A stretch of 64,000 bases of DNA from Alphaproteobacteria bacterium (GTDB lineage Bacteria; Pseudomonadota; Alphaproteobacteria; Puniceispirillales; UBA1172), in assembly GCA_016778985.1 (NCBI GenBank), contig JADHOM010000006.1:1-64000 (forward strand), in the 5' to 3' direction. A program made the translations under genes and the position numbers. Shown one piece after another: positions 10,201-18,589 of this stretch (the first letter of the stretch is position 1; the number at the start of each line of letters is the position of its first letter). The notes beneath the pieces are model-generated. The model did not search any database. It saw nothing but the letters and a program-made list of their open reading frames with translations, and was not told the DNA's origin.

Positions 10201-10225
10201 GTTCATGTTTTGTACATGAAGTCAA
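10201..10225 (-). promoter_or_regulatory. lexA promoter -35 with LexA-like operator in the spacer
   Basis: The alphaproteobacterial LexA box is GTTC-N7-GTTC (GAAC-N7-GAAC on the other strand). Bases 10201-10215 read GTTC-N7-GTAC, one mismatch. They also lie in an inverted repeat TTCATG-N7-CATGAA (10202-10220). On the minus strand a TTGACT -35 (10225-10220) sits directly before it, so the operator would occupy the promoter spacer. The matching -10 is weak. Seen by eye; binding is inferred. Confidence 0.55.
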
Positions 10226-10247
10226 GGGTTATGACGCTGCTTCTTGA

Positions 10248-11498
10248 TCAATCGTGATTGAGGATAATAACATCGACCAGTGTCCCCTCAGCCATTTCGG
10301 CGCTATGAGCAGGTCTTATCATCAGCGCATTAGCATGCGCAAAATCCATTAACTTGCCGCTATCTTGCGATATTAAGGGGGTGAATATGTCTTGGCCGAG
10401 CTTGCTATCATGGCTGACCGTGCCGCGCATATATTCTTCGCGTTCATCATTTTCAGGGACAGCTGTTGCCAGCACGGCTTTGCGCGGCGTTAAAGCACTC
10501 ACCCTGCCAAGCATGGCATTAATCGCGGCACGCACAAAGATCAGCGTACAAACGCCAGATGATACGGGATTACCCGGCAAGCCAAGGAATGTTGTCAGAC
10601 CTGATGCGGTTTCAATCTGGCCAAAAATCATTGGTTTTCCCGGACGCATAGCAATCCGCCAAAAAGTCAGGCTATCTTTATCTTTCATTTTTGCCGATAC
10701 CAGATCATGCTTGCCAACAGATGCCCCACCGGTAAGGATCAATAAATCCGCCTCTGATATCTGCGCCAGCGCTAGGTCAAGCGCACCATCTTGATCAGCA
10801 ATGGGCGGCAGAGTCACCGCGCTCGCCCCCATATCACTGACCATATGGGCAATCATAATGGTGTTGCTGGAAATGATCTGCGCTGGATTAAGGGTGTCAT
10901 AGGATTGTTGCCCCGGCTCAACTAATTCACTGCCTGTGGACGCAATGGCAATGACAGGCTTTTGGCGCACGATCAGCGTCTCATGCCCGCCAGCGGCCAG
11001 TAATCCGATCATCCGTCCATCGAGTGTTGTGCCAGCACCGATCAGCAGATCATCTTTGCTAAAATCTTGCCCTTTACGGCGGATAAACTTGCCGCGTTCC
11101 ACCGCCTCTAGGATGTCAACATAGTCGGCATTATCATGATCAGGGATAAGCCGGGTATTTTCCTGGATAATGATACTATCCGCGCCCTCTGGCATATTTG
11201 CCCCGGTCGAGATGCGGATAGCCGTGCCTTGTTCTAGCTTATGCGGCCATGGCGCCCCTGCGGCGCTTTCCCCGATCAGACGGAGCTTTATGGGTATGCT
11301 ATTCAGATCATCGCCGCGAATAGCAAATCCATCCATCGCGGATTGATCGGCCGGTGGATTATTGAGAATGGCAAAGGTGTCTTCTGCCAATATGCGGCCA
11401 TTAGCATCCGCCAGGCGAACAGGTTCAGTTGCGGTTAATGACATAGCCTCAGCAATTTGGCTGATAGCCTCAGTGACAGGAATAAGCGGTTTATTCAT
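10248..11498 (-). CDS. moeA: Molybdopterin molybdenumtransferase MoeA
   Basis: Inserts molybdate into adenylylated molybdopterin to make molybdenum cofactor. The ATG at 11498 gives 416 residues starting [12 protein letters not shown], like other MoeA proteins. The frame is open 13 codons further, into moaC, but those residues look unrelated. Domain III, the molybdopterin-binding fold, contains [27 protein letters not shown] near residue 45 is the conserved N-terminal motif. Its start overlaps the moaC stop by 8 nt (ATGAATAA). The moaC-moeA-lexA order recurs in alphaproteobacteria. Confidence 0.94.
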   Translation of the reverse strand: MNKPLIPVTEAISQIAEAMSLTATEPVRLADANGRILAEDTFAILNNPPADQSAMDGFAIRGDDLNSIPIKLRLIGESAAGAPWPHKLEQGTAIRISTGANMPEGADSIIIQENTRLIPDHDNADYVDILEAVERGKFIRRKGQDFSKDDLLIGAGTTLDGRMIGLLAAGGHETLIVRQKPVIAIASTGSELVEPGQQSYDTLNPAQIISSNTIMIAHMVSDMGASAVTLPPIADQDGALDLALAQISEADLLILTGGASVGKHDLVSAKMKDKDSLTFWRIAMRPGKPMIFGQIETASGLTTFLGLPGNPVSSGVCTLIFVRAAINAMLGRVSALTPRKAVLATAVPENDEREEYMRGTVSHDSKLGQDIFTPLISQDSGKLMDFAHANALMIRPAHSAEMAEGTLVDVIILNHD

Positions 11499-11964
11499 CG
11501 GCCTTAAAATGCCCTGATTGACCACCTGATTTTTCAAGCAATCTAATGCCGCCGATGGTCATGGATTTATCAACAGCTTTGACCATGTCATAGACGGTTA
11601 AGGCGGCGACAGAAACGGCGGTTAATGCTTCCATCTCAACCCCTGTTTGCCCAGTCAGGCGACATTCAGATATGATATGGATGCGGGTATCCTCAAGGCT
11701 TAGCTCAACCGAAACATGGCTTAATGGCAAAGGATGACAAAGCGGAATGAGCGCATCAGTTTTCTTGGCCGCCATGATACCAGCAAGCTGCGCTATGCTC
11801 AGCACATCACCTTTCTTATGGCCTTTATCACGGATGAGTTGCAGCGTATCAGGCGCCATAGTGATATATCCCTCAGCCGTGGCAACGCGGCTAGTCGCTG
11901 GCTTATCACTGACATCAACCATATGCGGCTGACCCTTTTCATCAAAATGGGTTAACCGGCTCAT
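11491..11964 (-). CDS. moaC: Cyclic pyranopterin monophosphate synthase MoaC
   Basis: Second step of molybdenum cofactor synthesis: converts the MoaA product into cyclic pyranopterin monophosphate. It has 157 residues. Typical segments include the N-terminal [24 protein letters not shown] near the middle and [12 protein letters not shown] near the C-terminus, which carries the active-site Asp/Lys region. The start overlaps the trpC stop by 4 nt (ATGA) and the end overlaps moeA by 8 nt, so it is co-translated between tryptophan and cofactor genes. moaA was not seen in the window. Confidence 0.96.
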   Translation of the reverse strand: MSRLTHFDEKGQPHMVDVSDKPATSRVATAEGYITMAPDTLQLIRDKGHKKGDVLSIAQLAGIMAAKKTDALIPLCHPLPLSHVSVELSLEDTRIHIISECRLTGQTGVEMEALTAVSVAALTVYDMVKAVDKSMTIGGIRLLEKSGGQSGHFKADE

Positions 11965-12779
11965 AAGGTATCTTTCCAGTTGGGGGGCAGAGGATAGGAT
12001 AAAAGCCCGCTAACGGTGGTGGCAATATCGTCTTGTTCCATTAAAAACTCGCCCATCAGGAAGCATCTTGCCCCTGCTCTTGCCATCTGCGACAGATCAT
12101 CATTAGACCGAAGCCCACTTTCGGCAATTGCGATACGGTCATCAGGGATCATGGTCATTAGCTCAGCGCCTGTTGAGAGGTCGGTTTCCATTGTCCGCAA
12201 GTTTCGATTATTAATGCCAATCATCGGTGATTTGAGCTTGAGCGCGCGTTCAATTTCTTCGCCATCATGGGTTTCGATTAATACATCCAGCCCATATTCA
12301 ATGGCGCAAGCCTCTAATTCGGCGGCATGGCTGTCAGACAGGGCAGACAGGATTAATAGAATACAGTCCGCCCCACAGGCACGCGCTTCAATGATTTGGA
12401 TAGGATCAATCATAAAATCTTTACGCAGAACAGGCATCAGCGTTGCTGATTTTGCGGCAATCATATCATCAATATGGCCATGAAAGTATTTTTGATCGGT
12501 CAGCACGGATAGGCATGTAGCGCCGCCAGCCTCATAAGATTGGGCGATATTAGCAGGATCAGCATCAGCATTAATAATACCGCGAGATGGTGACGCGCGT
12601 TTGAACTCAGCGATCAGCCCATAGCCCTGGGCAGAGGATTTACGCAAGGCTTGGGTGAAGCCGCGAGGTGGCGGCATATCTGCCGCTTTTGCCGCGAAAG
12701 ATTTGCTTTCCGGCGTCGCTTTGAGCGCGGCTATTTCGGTTTTTTTGTCGCTGATGATTTGTTTGAGTACATCGCTCAT
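11961..12779 (-). CDS. trpC: Indole-3-glycerol phosphate synthase
   Basis: Converts 1-(2-carboxyphenylamino)-1-deoxyribulose 5-phosphate into indole-3-glycerol phosphate in tryptophan synthesis. A single TIM barrel of 272 residues, not fused to trpF. Recognisable segments are [13 protein letters not shown] (catalytic Lys/Glu region, about residues 55-67), [12 protein letters not shown] near 118, [12 protein letters not shown] near 183 and [11 protein letters not shown] near 216. It lies 2 nt after trpD and overlaps moaC by 4 nt. Confidence 0.96.
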   Translation of the reverse strand: MSDVLKQIISDKKTEIAALKATPESKSFAAKAADMPPPRGFTQALRKSSAQGYGLIAEFKRASPSRGIINADADPANIAQSYEAGGATCLSVLTDQKYFHGHIDDMIAAKSATLMPVLRKDFMIDPIQIIEARACGADCILLILSALSDSHAAELEACAIEYGLDVLIETHDGEEIERALKLKSPMIGINNRNLRTMETDLSTGAELMTMIPDDRIAIAESGLRSNDDLSQMARAGARCFLMGEFLMEQDDIATTVSGLLSYPLPPNWKDTL

Positions 12780-12781
12780 AA

Positions 12782-13807
12782 TTAGCTATCCTGATTGGTC
12801 ATGGCGGCCAGCTGTTCCAGCTTGGTTAATGCGGCTTTACTATCAATCGCTTCAATGGCGATATCTTTCGCTTCGATAAGACTGCCCGCATGACCAGCCC
12901 CGAACATCGCTGCCGCCGCATTGAAAATGACGATATCACGATAGGCATTTTTCTCACCATCAAATATGGCACGCATGGCAGCGGCATTTTGCTCAGGCGT
13001 GCCGCCGATGAGATCAGCCAATTTAGCGACCGGCAAACCAATATCAGAAGGATGCAAGGTCATTGGCGTGATCATCCCATCACGAAGCTGCAGCGCATGA
13101 GTCTCACCAGTTGTTGTGATCTCATCCAAGCCGTCTGCACCATGGACAACCAGCCCATGCGTCACCCCAAGTCCAAGCATGGCATTAGCATAAGGTTCGA
13201 GCAAATCTTTTGAAAAAACGCCAAGCATGAAGCGATTAACCCTGGCAGGGTTAGACAATGGCCCGATCATATTGAATATTGACCGAAAACCAAGAGCTGC
13301 CCGAACAGGGCCGACATGACGCATTACCGCATGATGTCTTGGCGCCATTAAAAAACAGACGCCGATATCGTTTAAGGCGGCTTGCACATGCGCCATATCT
13401 GCATCGAGTTTTATGCCAAGCTGGGATAATACCTCAGCCGCGCCACTTTTTGATGATACGGCAACATTGCCATGCTTGGCGACAGGGTATCCTGCGCCGG
13501 CAACAACAAATGTCGCCGCGGTGGAAATATTCCAGGTGCCAATACCATCGCCGCCTGTGCCAACAATATCCACCGCATGATCAGGCGCCGCAATCGTGGT
13601 GGCGTGATCCATTAATGATGTGACGCCAATAATCACATCCTCTGCGGTCTCACCGCGTGTGGCGAGAGCACTAATAAAGCTGGCGATTTGCTCAGGGCTA
13701 GCCTCACCATTTAGCATAATAGAAAAACACTGCCGCATCTCATCTTCGGTTAATCGGTGACGGACAAGTTTGCCCAATAGCATTTTCAGGGATGGTGCTT
13801 CAGTCAT
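12782..13807 (-). CDS. trpD: Anthranilate phosphoribosyltransferase
   Basis: Transfers the phosphoribosyl group of PRPP to anthranilate. The ATG at 13807 gives 341 residues beginning MTEAPSLKMLL, the usual length; an upstream in-frame ATG (13891) lies inside trpG and adds unrelated sequence. VDIVGTGGDGIGTWNIST is the PRPP-binding motif (about residues 78-95), and AKHGNVAVSSKSG follows. The start overlaps the trpG stop by 8 nt (ATGACTGA). Part of a trpG-trpD-trpC-moaC-moeA transcription unit. Confidence 0.96.
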   Translation of the reverse strand: MTEAPSLKMLLGKLVRHRLTEDEMRQCFSIMLNGEASPEQIASFISALATRGETAEDVIIGVTSLMDHATTIAAPDHAVDIVGTGGDGIGTWNISTAATFVVAGAGYPVAKHGNVAVSSKSGAAEVLSQLGIKLDADMAHVQAALNDIGVCFLMAPRHHAVMRHVGPVRAALGFRSIFNMIGPLSNPARVNRFMLGVFSKDLLEPYANAMLGLGVTHGLVVHGADGLDEITTTGETHALQLRDGMITPMTLHPSDIGLPVAKLADLIGGTPEQNAAAMRAIFDGEKNAYRDIVIFNAAAAMFGAGHAGSLIEAKDIAIEAIDSKAALTKLEQLAAMTNQDS

Positions 13808-14459
13808 GGATATGTTCCGGATGGGTTTTTGATAGATGCAGTAATTGTTCTTCAAGGCTATTGATATGATCATTGCTTGTTGCTTGCACATGGCCTGTCA
13901 TTTGCAGAAAATTAGCAAGGATACGGTAGCCATTTTCTGACGCAATCGATTCTGGATGAAATTGCACCCCGAAAGTCGGATGGGTTTTATGCTGAACGCC
14001 CATAATGATACCAGCATCGGTGCTGGATATCACTTCAAGACAATCAGGCAGGCTTTCATGATCGACAATCAGCGAATGATAGCGGGATACAGCAAAACGC
14101 GCGTCGCAACCGCTAAAAATGCTCTGCCCGTTATGAGTCACATAGGATAATTTGCCATGCACAGGCGGATCAATTCGGGTGATGTTGCCGCCAAAAGCAG
14201 CACCAATGGCCTGATGCCCAAGACAGACGCCAAGCAGGGGGATATTGCCGCTAACAGTCTGGATCAGCTCAACGCATATGCCAGCGCGATCAGGGGTGGC
14301 AGGCCCCGGCGATAAGACAATGCCAGCAGGCGCCATGGCGACAACCTCAGCAACTGTAAGTTCATCATTGCGATATGTTTTGACCTCAGCCCCAAGGTCA
14401 GACAAAAAGTGCCACAAATTCCATGTGAAACTATCATAATTATCGATCAATATGATCAT
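13800..14459 (-). CDS. trpG: Anthranilate synthase component II (glutamine amidotransferase)
   Basis: Supplies ammonia from glutamine to TrpE for anthranilate formation. Class I amidotransferase domain of about 190 residues plus a 25-residue tail, 219 in all. The triad is visible: Cys in LGVCLGHQAIG, His and Glu in GVQFHPESIA. The N-terminus IILIDNYDSFTWNL is typical of TrpG/PabA. Being followed directly by trpD and trpC argues for a tryptophan role, although it could also serve PabB. trpE, usually just upstream in this arrangement, is not here; the divergent neighbour is rplM. Confidence 0.92.
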   Translation of the reverse strand: MIILIDNYDSFTWNLWHFLSDLGAEVKTYRNDELTVAEVVAMAPAGIVLSPGPATPDRAGICVELIQTVSGNIPLLGVCLGHQAIGAAFGGNITRIDPPVHGKLSYVTHNGQSIFSGCDARFAVSRYHSLIVDHESLPDCLEVISSTDAGIIMGVQHKTHPTFGVQFHPESIASENGYRILANFLQMTGHVQATSNDHINSLEEQLLHLSKTHPEHIHD

Positions 14460-14606
14460 ATCAGACCTTTGCTTGCTGCCTATTTGGGTTGCCTTTTACG
14501 TTGTTATCTATGCGGTTTAGTCATGCTTCATTAGCTATGTTTAGCCTGATTCCACATCACAGTTCAATGACCGTTTCTTGTGATAGCTGTAAATGCCAGC
14601 CAGTTT

Positions 14607-14636
14607 TTATGTGGTAAAATATAACCGTACACATAA
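14607..14636. repeat. Inverted repeat in the trpG-rplM divergent gap
   Basis: TTATGTG (14607-14613) and CACATAA (14630-14636) form perfect 7-bp arms around a 16-nt AT-rich loop, between the trpG start and the rplM promoter. It could be an operator or a weak hairpin; no Trp-codon-rich leader peptide was seen on the trpG side. Function unknown. Confidence 0.35.
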
Positions 14637-14683
14637 GCTATTGAAAAATATCATTAATATTTATAGTCACACATTTTTAGGCG

Positions 14684-14712
14684 TTGACAGCGGCTGATAA
14701 TATGACTATAAC
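14684..14712 (+). promoter_or_regulatory. Strong sigma-70-type promoter for rplM-rpsI
   Basis: A perfect TTGACA (14684-14689), a 17-nt spacer and TATAAC (14707-14712, 5 of 6 consensus) precede rplM. The expected leader is about 27 nt. The quality of the match suits a highly expressed ribosomal protein operon. Confidence 0.75.
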
Positions 14713-14745
14713 CCGCAACAGTTTAACACAAAAGGTTGATACAAC

Positions 14746-15216
14746 ATGTCTAAATTCAAAACCTTTTCGGCGTCACCCGCCGATATTCAGAAGGGCTGGT
14801 GCGTGGTTGATGCAGAAGGCTTGGTATTGGGGCGCCTCGCGTCACTGATTGCCACTCGTCTGCGCGGCAAGCATAAGCCCAGCTATACACCAAATATGGA
14901 TTGCGGTGATAATGTGATTGTTGTTAATGCAGAAAAAATTCTGCTGAAAGGCAATAAACGGACGCAGAAAACCTATTATTGGCACACAGGCTATCCCGGC
15001 GGTATCAAATCGCGGACAGCCGATAAGGTGCTTGATGGCCGTTTTCCTGAGCGTGTAATCACCAAAGCCGTTGAGCGAATGATCCCACGTGGGCCACTTG
15101 GTCGCCGCTGTATGAAGCATCTTCATGTCTATGCCGGTGATCAGCACCCCCACGAAGCGCAACAGCCGCAAAAGCTGGATGTTGCAGCAATGAACCCTAA
15201 AAACACAGCGAGATAA
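14746..15216 (+). CDS. rplM: 50S ribosomal protein L13
   Basis: Early-assembling large-subunit protein that binds 23S rRNA. Its 156 residues are close to the usual alphaproteobacterial length. Characteristic segments are [44 protein letters not shown] and [18 protein letters not shown]. Forms the conserved rplM-rpsI operon with a 3-nt gap to rpsI, under the strong promoter just upstream. Confidence 0.98.
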   Translation: MSKFKTFSASPADIQKGWCVVDAEGLVLGRLASLIATRLRGKHKPSYTPNMDCGDNVIVVNAEKILLKGNKRTQKTYYWHTGYPGGIKSRTADKVLDGRFPERVITKAVERMIPRGPLGRRCMKHLHVYAGDQHPHEAQQPQKLDVAAMNPKNTAR

Positions 15217-15219
15217 ACC

Positions 15220-15747
15220 ATGGCTGATGAAAACCAGATTGAAACCGCTTCCGCGCCAGCAGATCAGCCTGAGGGCATGGCCGCATTAGAAGCATTAAAA
15301 GATAATGACGCTGGCTCCGCGACTGACAGCAATGTCGTTGCCGAACCTCAAATTGATGATCATGGCCGGTCTTATGCGACAGGTCGCCGGAAAGAATCTT
15401 CGGCGCGTGTTTGGGTAAAGCGCGGCACTGGGCGGATCAATGTTAACGGCAAAGATATTACCGAATATTTTGCGCGTCCGGTATTGCAGATGATGTTGGC
15501 ACAACCTTTTGAGACGGCGGCACGGACAGGTGAGTTTGATGTCATTGCGACGGTTAAGGGTGGTGGCCTGTCGGGGCAGGCGGGCGCGGTTCGTCATGGC
15601 ATTAGCCACGCGCTTATCCGCTTTGAGCCTAGCTTGCGTCCGGTCTTAAAGGCTGGCGGGTTTCTGACCCGTGATAGCCGTGTTGTTGAACGGAAAAAAT
15701 ATGGCCGAGCCAAAGCTCGCCGGAGCTTCCAGTTCTCCAAGCGTTAA
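15220..15747 (+). CDS. rpsI: 30S ribosomal protein S9
   Basis: Small-subunit protein whose C-terminal tail reaches the P-site tRNA. It has 175 residues, about 45 longer than E. coli S9. The extra length is an acidic N-terminal extension (residues 1-48), common in alphaproteobacteria. The core starts at [15 protein letters not shown] and ends with the basic [17 protein letters not shown], where the terminal Arg-type residues contact tRNA. Followed by a clear intrinsic terminator. Confidence 0.98.
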   Translation: MADENQIETASAPADQPEGMAALEALKDNDAGSATDSNVVAEPQIDDHGRSYATGRRKESSARVWVKRGTGRINVNGKDITEYFARPVLQMMLAQPFETAARTGEFDVIATVKGGGLSGQAGAVRHGISHALIRFEPSLRPVLKAGGFLTRDSRVVERKKYGRAKARRSFQFSKR

Positions 15748-15773
15748 GCACTTGCAACAAATCATATATTTCC

Positions 15774-15806
15774 AAAAGGGCTGTGCGATGTCACAGCCCT
15801 TTTTTA
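15774..15806 (+). terminator. Intrinsic terminator of rplM-rpsI
   Basis: AAAAGGGCTGTG (15774-15785), a 6-nt loop, then CACAGCCCTTTTTT. This forms an 11-12 bp GC-rich hairpin followed by a T run, 27 nt after the rpsI stop. Confidence 0.9.
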
Positions 15807-16227
15807 TGGGTTACAAAATGATCATTTTGACTTGTTCTGAACAGATTTTTTAACATTGAATACCGTAAAACGTATTGTTATTTCAATTCTGTTGGAGTTG
15901 CTTATTAGTTGCCTCTAAACATTTTGCGTTGCCGTAGCCCCGCGGACAAAACCAAGGGGGCTTTGTTTGCCGCATAACATTAGTTTAATTGATTATCTGA
16001 GAGGTCTTACCGCATTTGCGCTGGCGCTTGTGGCCATGCTGCTTGTGGCCATGCTGCTTGTGGAGATGCTGGCTATGTCTTTTGGTCAGGGCAGAGACCA
16101 GCACGGCCGATGATATCATGCTGATGGTGCTTGAGGGTTACACCACCGACCTTACCATCAATCAGTTTGACGTGGTGTTCAGACCAGCCAGGATTGTGAT
16201 TTCTGTCATCTGCGATAAGATAGCGCT
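15807..16227. other. Gene-free stretch with a terminator-like hairpin, 15-nt repeats and no convincing gene
   Basis: The only long gap in the window. A TTGACT-like box (15827-15832) with a weak -10 near 15851 is followed about 80 nt later by AGCCCC (15936-15941) and GGGGCT (15957-15962) plus TTTGTTT, which could bound a small RNA of about 100 nt. Next come three 15-nt repeats. A 71-codon plus-strand frame (16016-16231) has a low-complexity start with no family resemblance. On the minus strand two adjacent frames are open without a start codon and are rich in His (KHHQHD, and HKQHGHK), as in a frameshifted gene remnant. No function is assigned. Confidence 0.5.
16026..16070 (+). repeat. Three tandem 15-nt repeats
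   Basis: The unit GCTTGTGGCCATGCT occurs at 16026-16040 and 16041-16055, and with two substitutions at 16056-16070. Because 15 is a multiple of three, every reading frame keeps a 5-residue period, which explains the repetitive peptides seen in all frames. Slippage-type expansion is likely. Confidence 0.85.
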
Positions 16228-16785
16228 ATGACAGCATCTTTTCTTCCGCCAAACGGCAACACTAACGCCAACACTAACGGCAATGCCAACGCCAAAGGCA
16301 AAAGCAAGGCGCCTGCGATAAGCTTTCGGTGCGCTAAAGCAACCGACTTGCCCGCTATTCAGGCCATCATGGAGGCCGCCTACACATCATACATTGCGGT
16401 CATGGGGCAAAAGCCAGCCCCTATGTTGGCCGATTATGCTGCCCATCTCAACCAAGATACGGTATTTGTCGCCGAGCGTATTTCGGATCAGACGGCCTCT
16501 CTATTAGCTTATGCCATCATTATCAAAAAGCCGTCAGGATATTGGCTTGAAAATATTGCTGTTAGCCCCGCTGCGTCAGGGCAAGGTCGTGGCTCTGCGC
16601 TGATACGTCATCTGGAGGATTATCTGCGGCAGGCTACCGATCATTATCAGCTCTATACCAATATCAGGATGACCGCAAATATGGCTTGGTATGAGCGGCT
16701 TGGCTTTGTGGAAACCCGGCGTGAGCGCGAAGACGGCTATGAGCGCGTGTTCTATAAGAAAATCTTGACCACACCAACGCATTAA
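16228..16785 (+). CDS. GNAT family N-acetyltransferase
   Basis: Acetyl-CoA-dependent acyltransferase of unknown substrate, 185 residues. Residues 30-180 form the GNAT fold: FRCAKATDLPAIQAIM at the start, the acetyl-CoA motif A in LENIAVSPAASGQGRGSALI (about 112-131), and ANMAWYERLGFVETRRE near 160. The first 30 residues are unusual, containing four 4-residue repeats (NGNT, NANT, NGNA, NAKG) encoded by 12-nt units. The ATG at 16228 is the first in frame; initiation after the repeat cannot be excluded, although no ATG is available before the fold. It stands alone between the gap and the GFA gene. Confidence 0.85.
   Translation: MTASFLPPNGNTNANTNGNANAKGKSKAPAISFRCAKATDLPAIQAIMEAAYTSYIAVMGQKPAPMLADYAAHLNQDTVFVAERISDQTASLLAYAIIIKKPSGYWLENIAVSPAASGQGRGSALIRHLEDYLRQATDHYQLYTNIRMTANMAWYERLGFVETRREREDGYERVFYKKILTTPTH
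16252..16299 (+). repeat. 12-nt minisatellite inside the GNAT gene
   Basis: Four imperfect 12-nt units based on AACGGCAACACT encode Asn/Thr/Ala/Gly repeats before the acetyltransferase fold. The frame is preserved, so copy-number change would only lengthen or shorten a flexible tail. Confidence 0.85.
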
Positions 16786-16871
16786 TCACTGATCTAATCC
16801 GCTCTATTTCCCCAGCATAATGACTGACATATCAAACAGCCGTATTGCGTTAATCGGCGCGAGAGGGCAAT

Positions 16872-17273
16872 ATGCTCATTATGAATAGCGACAAACGACT
16901 TATCGGTTCTTGCCATTGTGGCGCGGTGCAGATTTCCGTCCCTGCTGATATGGATTTCACCACTGCCAGACGCTGTGATTGTTCATTTTGCCGCCGCCGT
17001 TGGGCACCTTCTGCTGGCGTTTTGGAACATGATCTAAGGGTTGAAAAAGGCGCCGATATGTTGTCGCTCTATCAATTCTATACCGCAGTGGCGGAACATT
17101 ATTTCTGCCGCAAATGCGGTATTTATACTCACCACAGACGGCGCAGTGATCCTTCGGTATTTGGCGTTAATGTAACATGCTTTGACCATATCGAGATGAC
17201 GGATTATAACAGCGTAGCTATCCATGATGGTATTAATCACCCCAAAGACAGGCACCCCATAGACAGGACATGA
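16872..17273 (+). CDS. GFA-domain (glutathione-dependent formaldehyde-activating-like) protein
   Basis: Small zinc protein of the GFA/CENP-V fold, 133 residues. Zinc-type cysteines appear as GSCHCGAVQI near residue 13, CDCSFCRRR near 35 and CRKCGIYTHH near 78, the normal GFA pattern. Substrate unknown: the family includes the S-hydroxymethylglutathione-forming Gfa enzyme but most members are uncharacterised. ATG at 16872, with another in-frame ATG three codons on. The end overlaps the hom start by 4 nt (ATGA), so it may be co-transcribed with hom. Confidence 0.85.
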   Translation: MLIMNSDKRLIGSCHCGAVQISVPADMDFTTARRCDCSFCRRRWAPSAGVLEHDLRVEKGADMLSLYQFYTAVAEHYFCRKCGIYTHHRRRSDPSVFGVNVTCFDHIEMTDYNSVAIHDGINHPKDRHPIDRT

Positions 17274-18583
17274 GATTAATGAAAACAGGTTTACAACTGG
17301 CTATTGCTGGCCTTGGTACTGTTGGCGCAGAAGTCGCACGGCAAGTTATCTCCAACAACGCCCATTTCCAACGCCAGGCAGGGATGGCTGTAACAATCAC
17401 CGCCGTATCCGCCCGCGATGCCGATAAAGATCGCGGCTTTTCGATGCAAGGCATCCAGTTCTGCGATAATCCGCTTGCTTTGGCAAGCATGGATAATGTT
17501 GATGTTGTGGTGGAATTAATTGGCGGCTCTGACGGCGTCGCGCTTGATTTGGTCGAAGCGGCTATTGCCAATGGCAAGCATGTCATCACGGCCAATAAAG
17601 CCTTGCTTGCGCATCATGGCTATATGCTGGCTGAGAAAGCCGAAAAAGCAGGCGTTATGCTGGCCGCCGAGGCCTCTGTTGCTGGCGGTATCCCTGTTCT
17701 GAAAACATTGCGAGAAAGTCTGTCTGGCAATCAGATTACCCGTATCACCGGCATTTTGAATGGCACTTGCAATTATATTCTATCAACGATGCAGCATCAG
17801 GGACGTGATTTTGATGATGTGTTGGCTGAGGCACAGGCGCTCGGCTACGCCGAGGCTGATCCGAGTTTTGATATTGATGGGGTAGATGCGGCGCATAAAC
17901 TGGCGTTGCTTGGAGCGATAGGTTTTGGCACAGCGCCATCAATAGGTGCTGTCGATGTCACAGGTGTTCGCGCCATCACCATGACGGATATGGATAATGC
18001 GCAAAAGCTTGGCTGTACGATCAGGCTGTTGGCGGAGGCGGAAAAGAACACGGATGGTGAGGTGCTGATGCGGGTTCGTCCGGTTATCCAGCCACTAGAC
18101 AGCCAATTGGCAAAAATTGACGGTCCTCTTAACGCTGTTACCTTTACGGGTGAGCCGATTGGCGCGATTACCGCCATTGGCCCGGGGGCAGGGGCAGGGG
18201 CAACCGCATCTGCTGTGCTTGCTGATATTGTTGATCTCGCCGTCGGCCGCATCACGCCATTTTTTGGTATTCCCGCATCTCAGCTTGCTGCCGCCCCCCA
18301 ACGGGTCGCGCCGCAAAAAGAGGAATGTTACTTTATCCGCCTGAAAGTTTATGACCGTCCGGGCGTCTTGGCAGATATCACGACAATATTGAAAGATCAC
18401 GCGATATCCGTGGAAAGTCTGTTGCAATCAGGGCGGTCTGATGATGGTGAAAATGGTGATGTGCCAGTTATTCTGACAACGCATGAGGTGCCGCCACAAG
18501 CGATCACTGCCGCTATTGCTGAGCTGACTGAATTGCCAACCGTATTGGCAGAGCCGGTTATCCTGACCATGGGACATGCTTGA
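17270..18583 (+). CDS. hom: Homoserine dehydrogenase
   Basis: NAD(P)H-dependent reduction of aspartate semialdehyde to homoserine, the branch to threonine and methionine. It has 437 residues. The Rossmann motif AIAGLGTVGAEVA lies at residues 11-23, ITANKALLAHHG near 105 holds an active-site Lys, GILNGTCNYILSTM near 163 is the signature, and a C-terminal ACT domain starts with FIRLKVYDRPGVLAD near 355, suggesting feedback control. The chosen start couples to the GFA stop; the ATG at 17279 is an alternative. In many alphaproteobacteria glpX lies between hom and recJ; here it is absent. Confidence 0.95.
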   Translation: MRLMKTGLQLAIAGLGTVGAEVARQVISNNAHFQRQAGMAVTITAVSARDADKDRGFSMQGIQFCDNPLALASMDNVDVVVELIGGSDGVALDLVEAAIANGKHVITANKALLAHHGYMLAEKAEKAGVMLAAEASVAGGIPVLKTLRESLSGNQITRITGILNGTCNYILSTMQHQGRDFDDVLAEAQALGYAEADPSFDIDGVDAAHKLALLGAIGFGTAPSIGAVDVTGVRAITMTDMDNAQKLGCTIRLLAEAEKNTDGEVLMRVRPVIQPLDSQLAKIDGPLNAVTFTGEPIGAITAIGPGAGAGATASAVLADIVDLAVGRITPFFGIPASQLAAAPQRVAPQKEECYFIRLKVYDRPGVLADITTILKDHAISVESLLQSGRSDDGENGDVPVILTTHEVPPQAITAAIAELTELPTVLAEPVILTMGHA

Positions 18584-18589
18584 TCTGTT

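Noticed and set aside
14460-14680. Trp leader-peptide attenuator before trpG
   Set aside because: No short frame with consecutive Trp codons was found on the minus strand.
15833-15845. TGTTC-T-GAACA palindrome after rpsI as a LexA site
   Set aside because: Spacing is unlike the GTTC-N7-GTTC box and no SOS gene follows.
16016-16231. 71-codon plus-strand frame in the large gap
   Set aside because: Its N-terminus is the translation of a 15-nt repeat and it overlaps the GNAT start; no family features.
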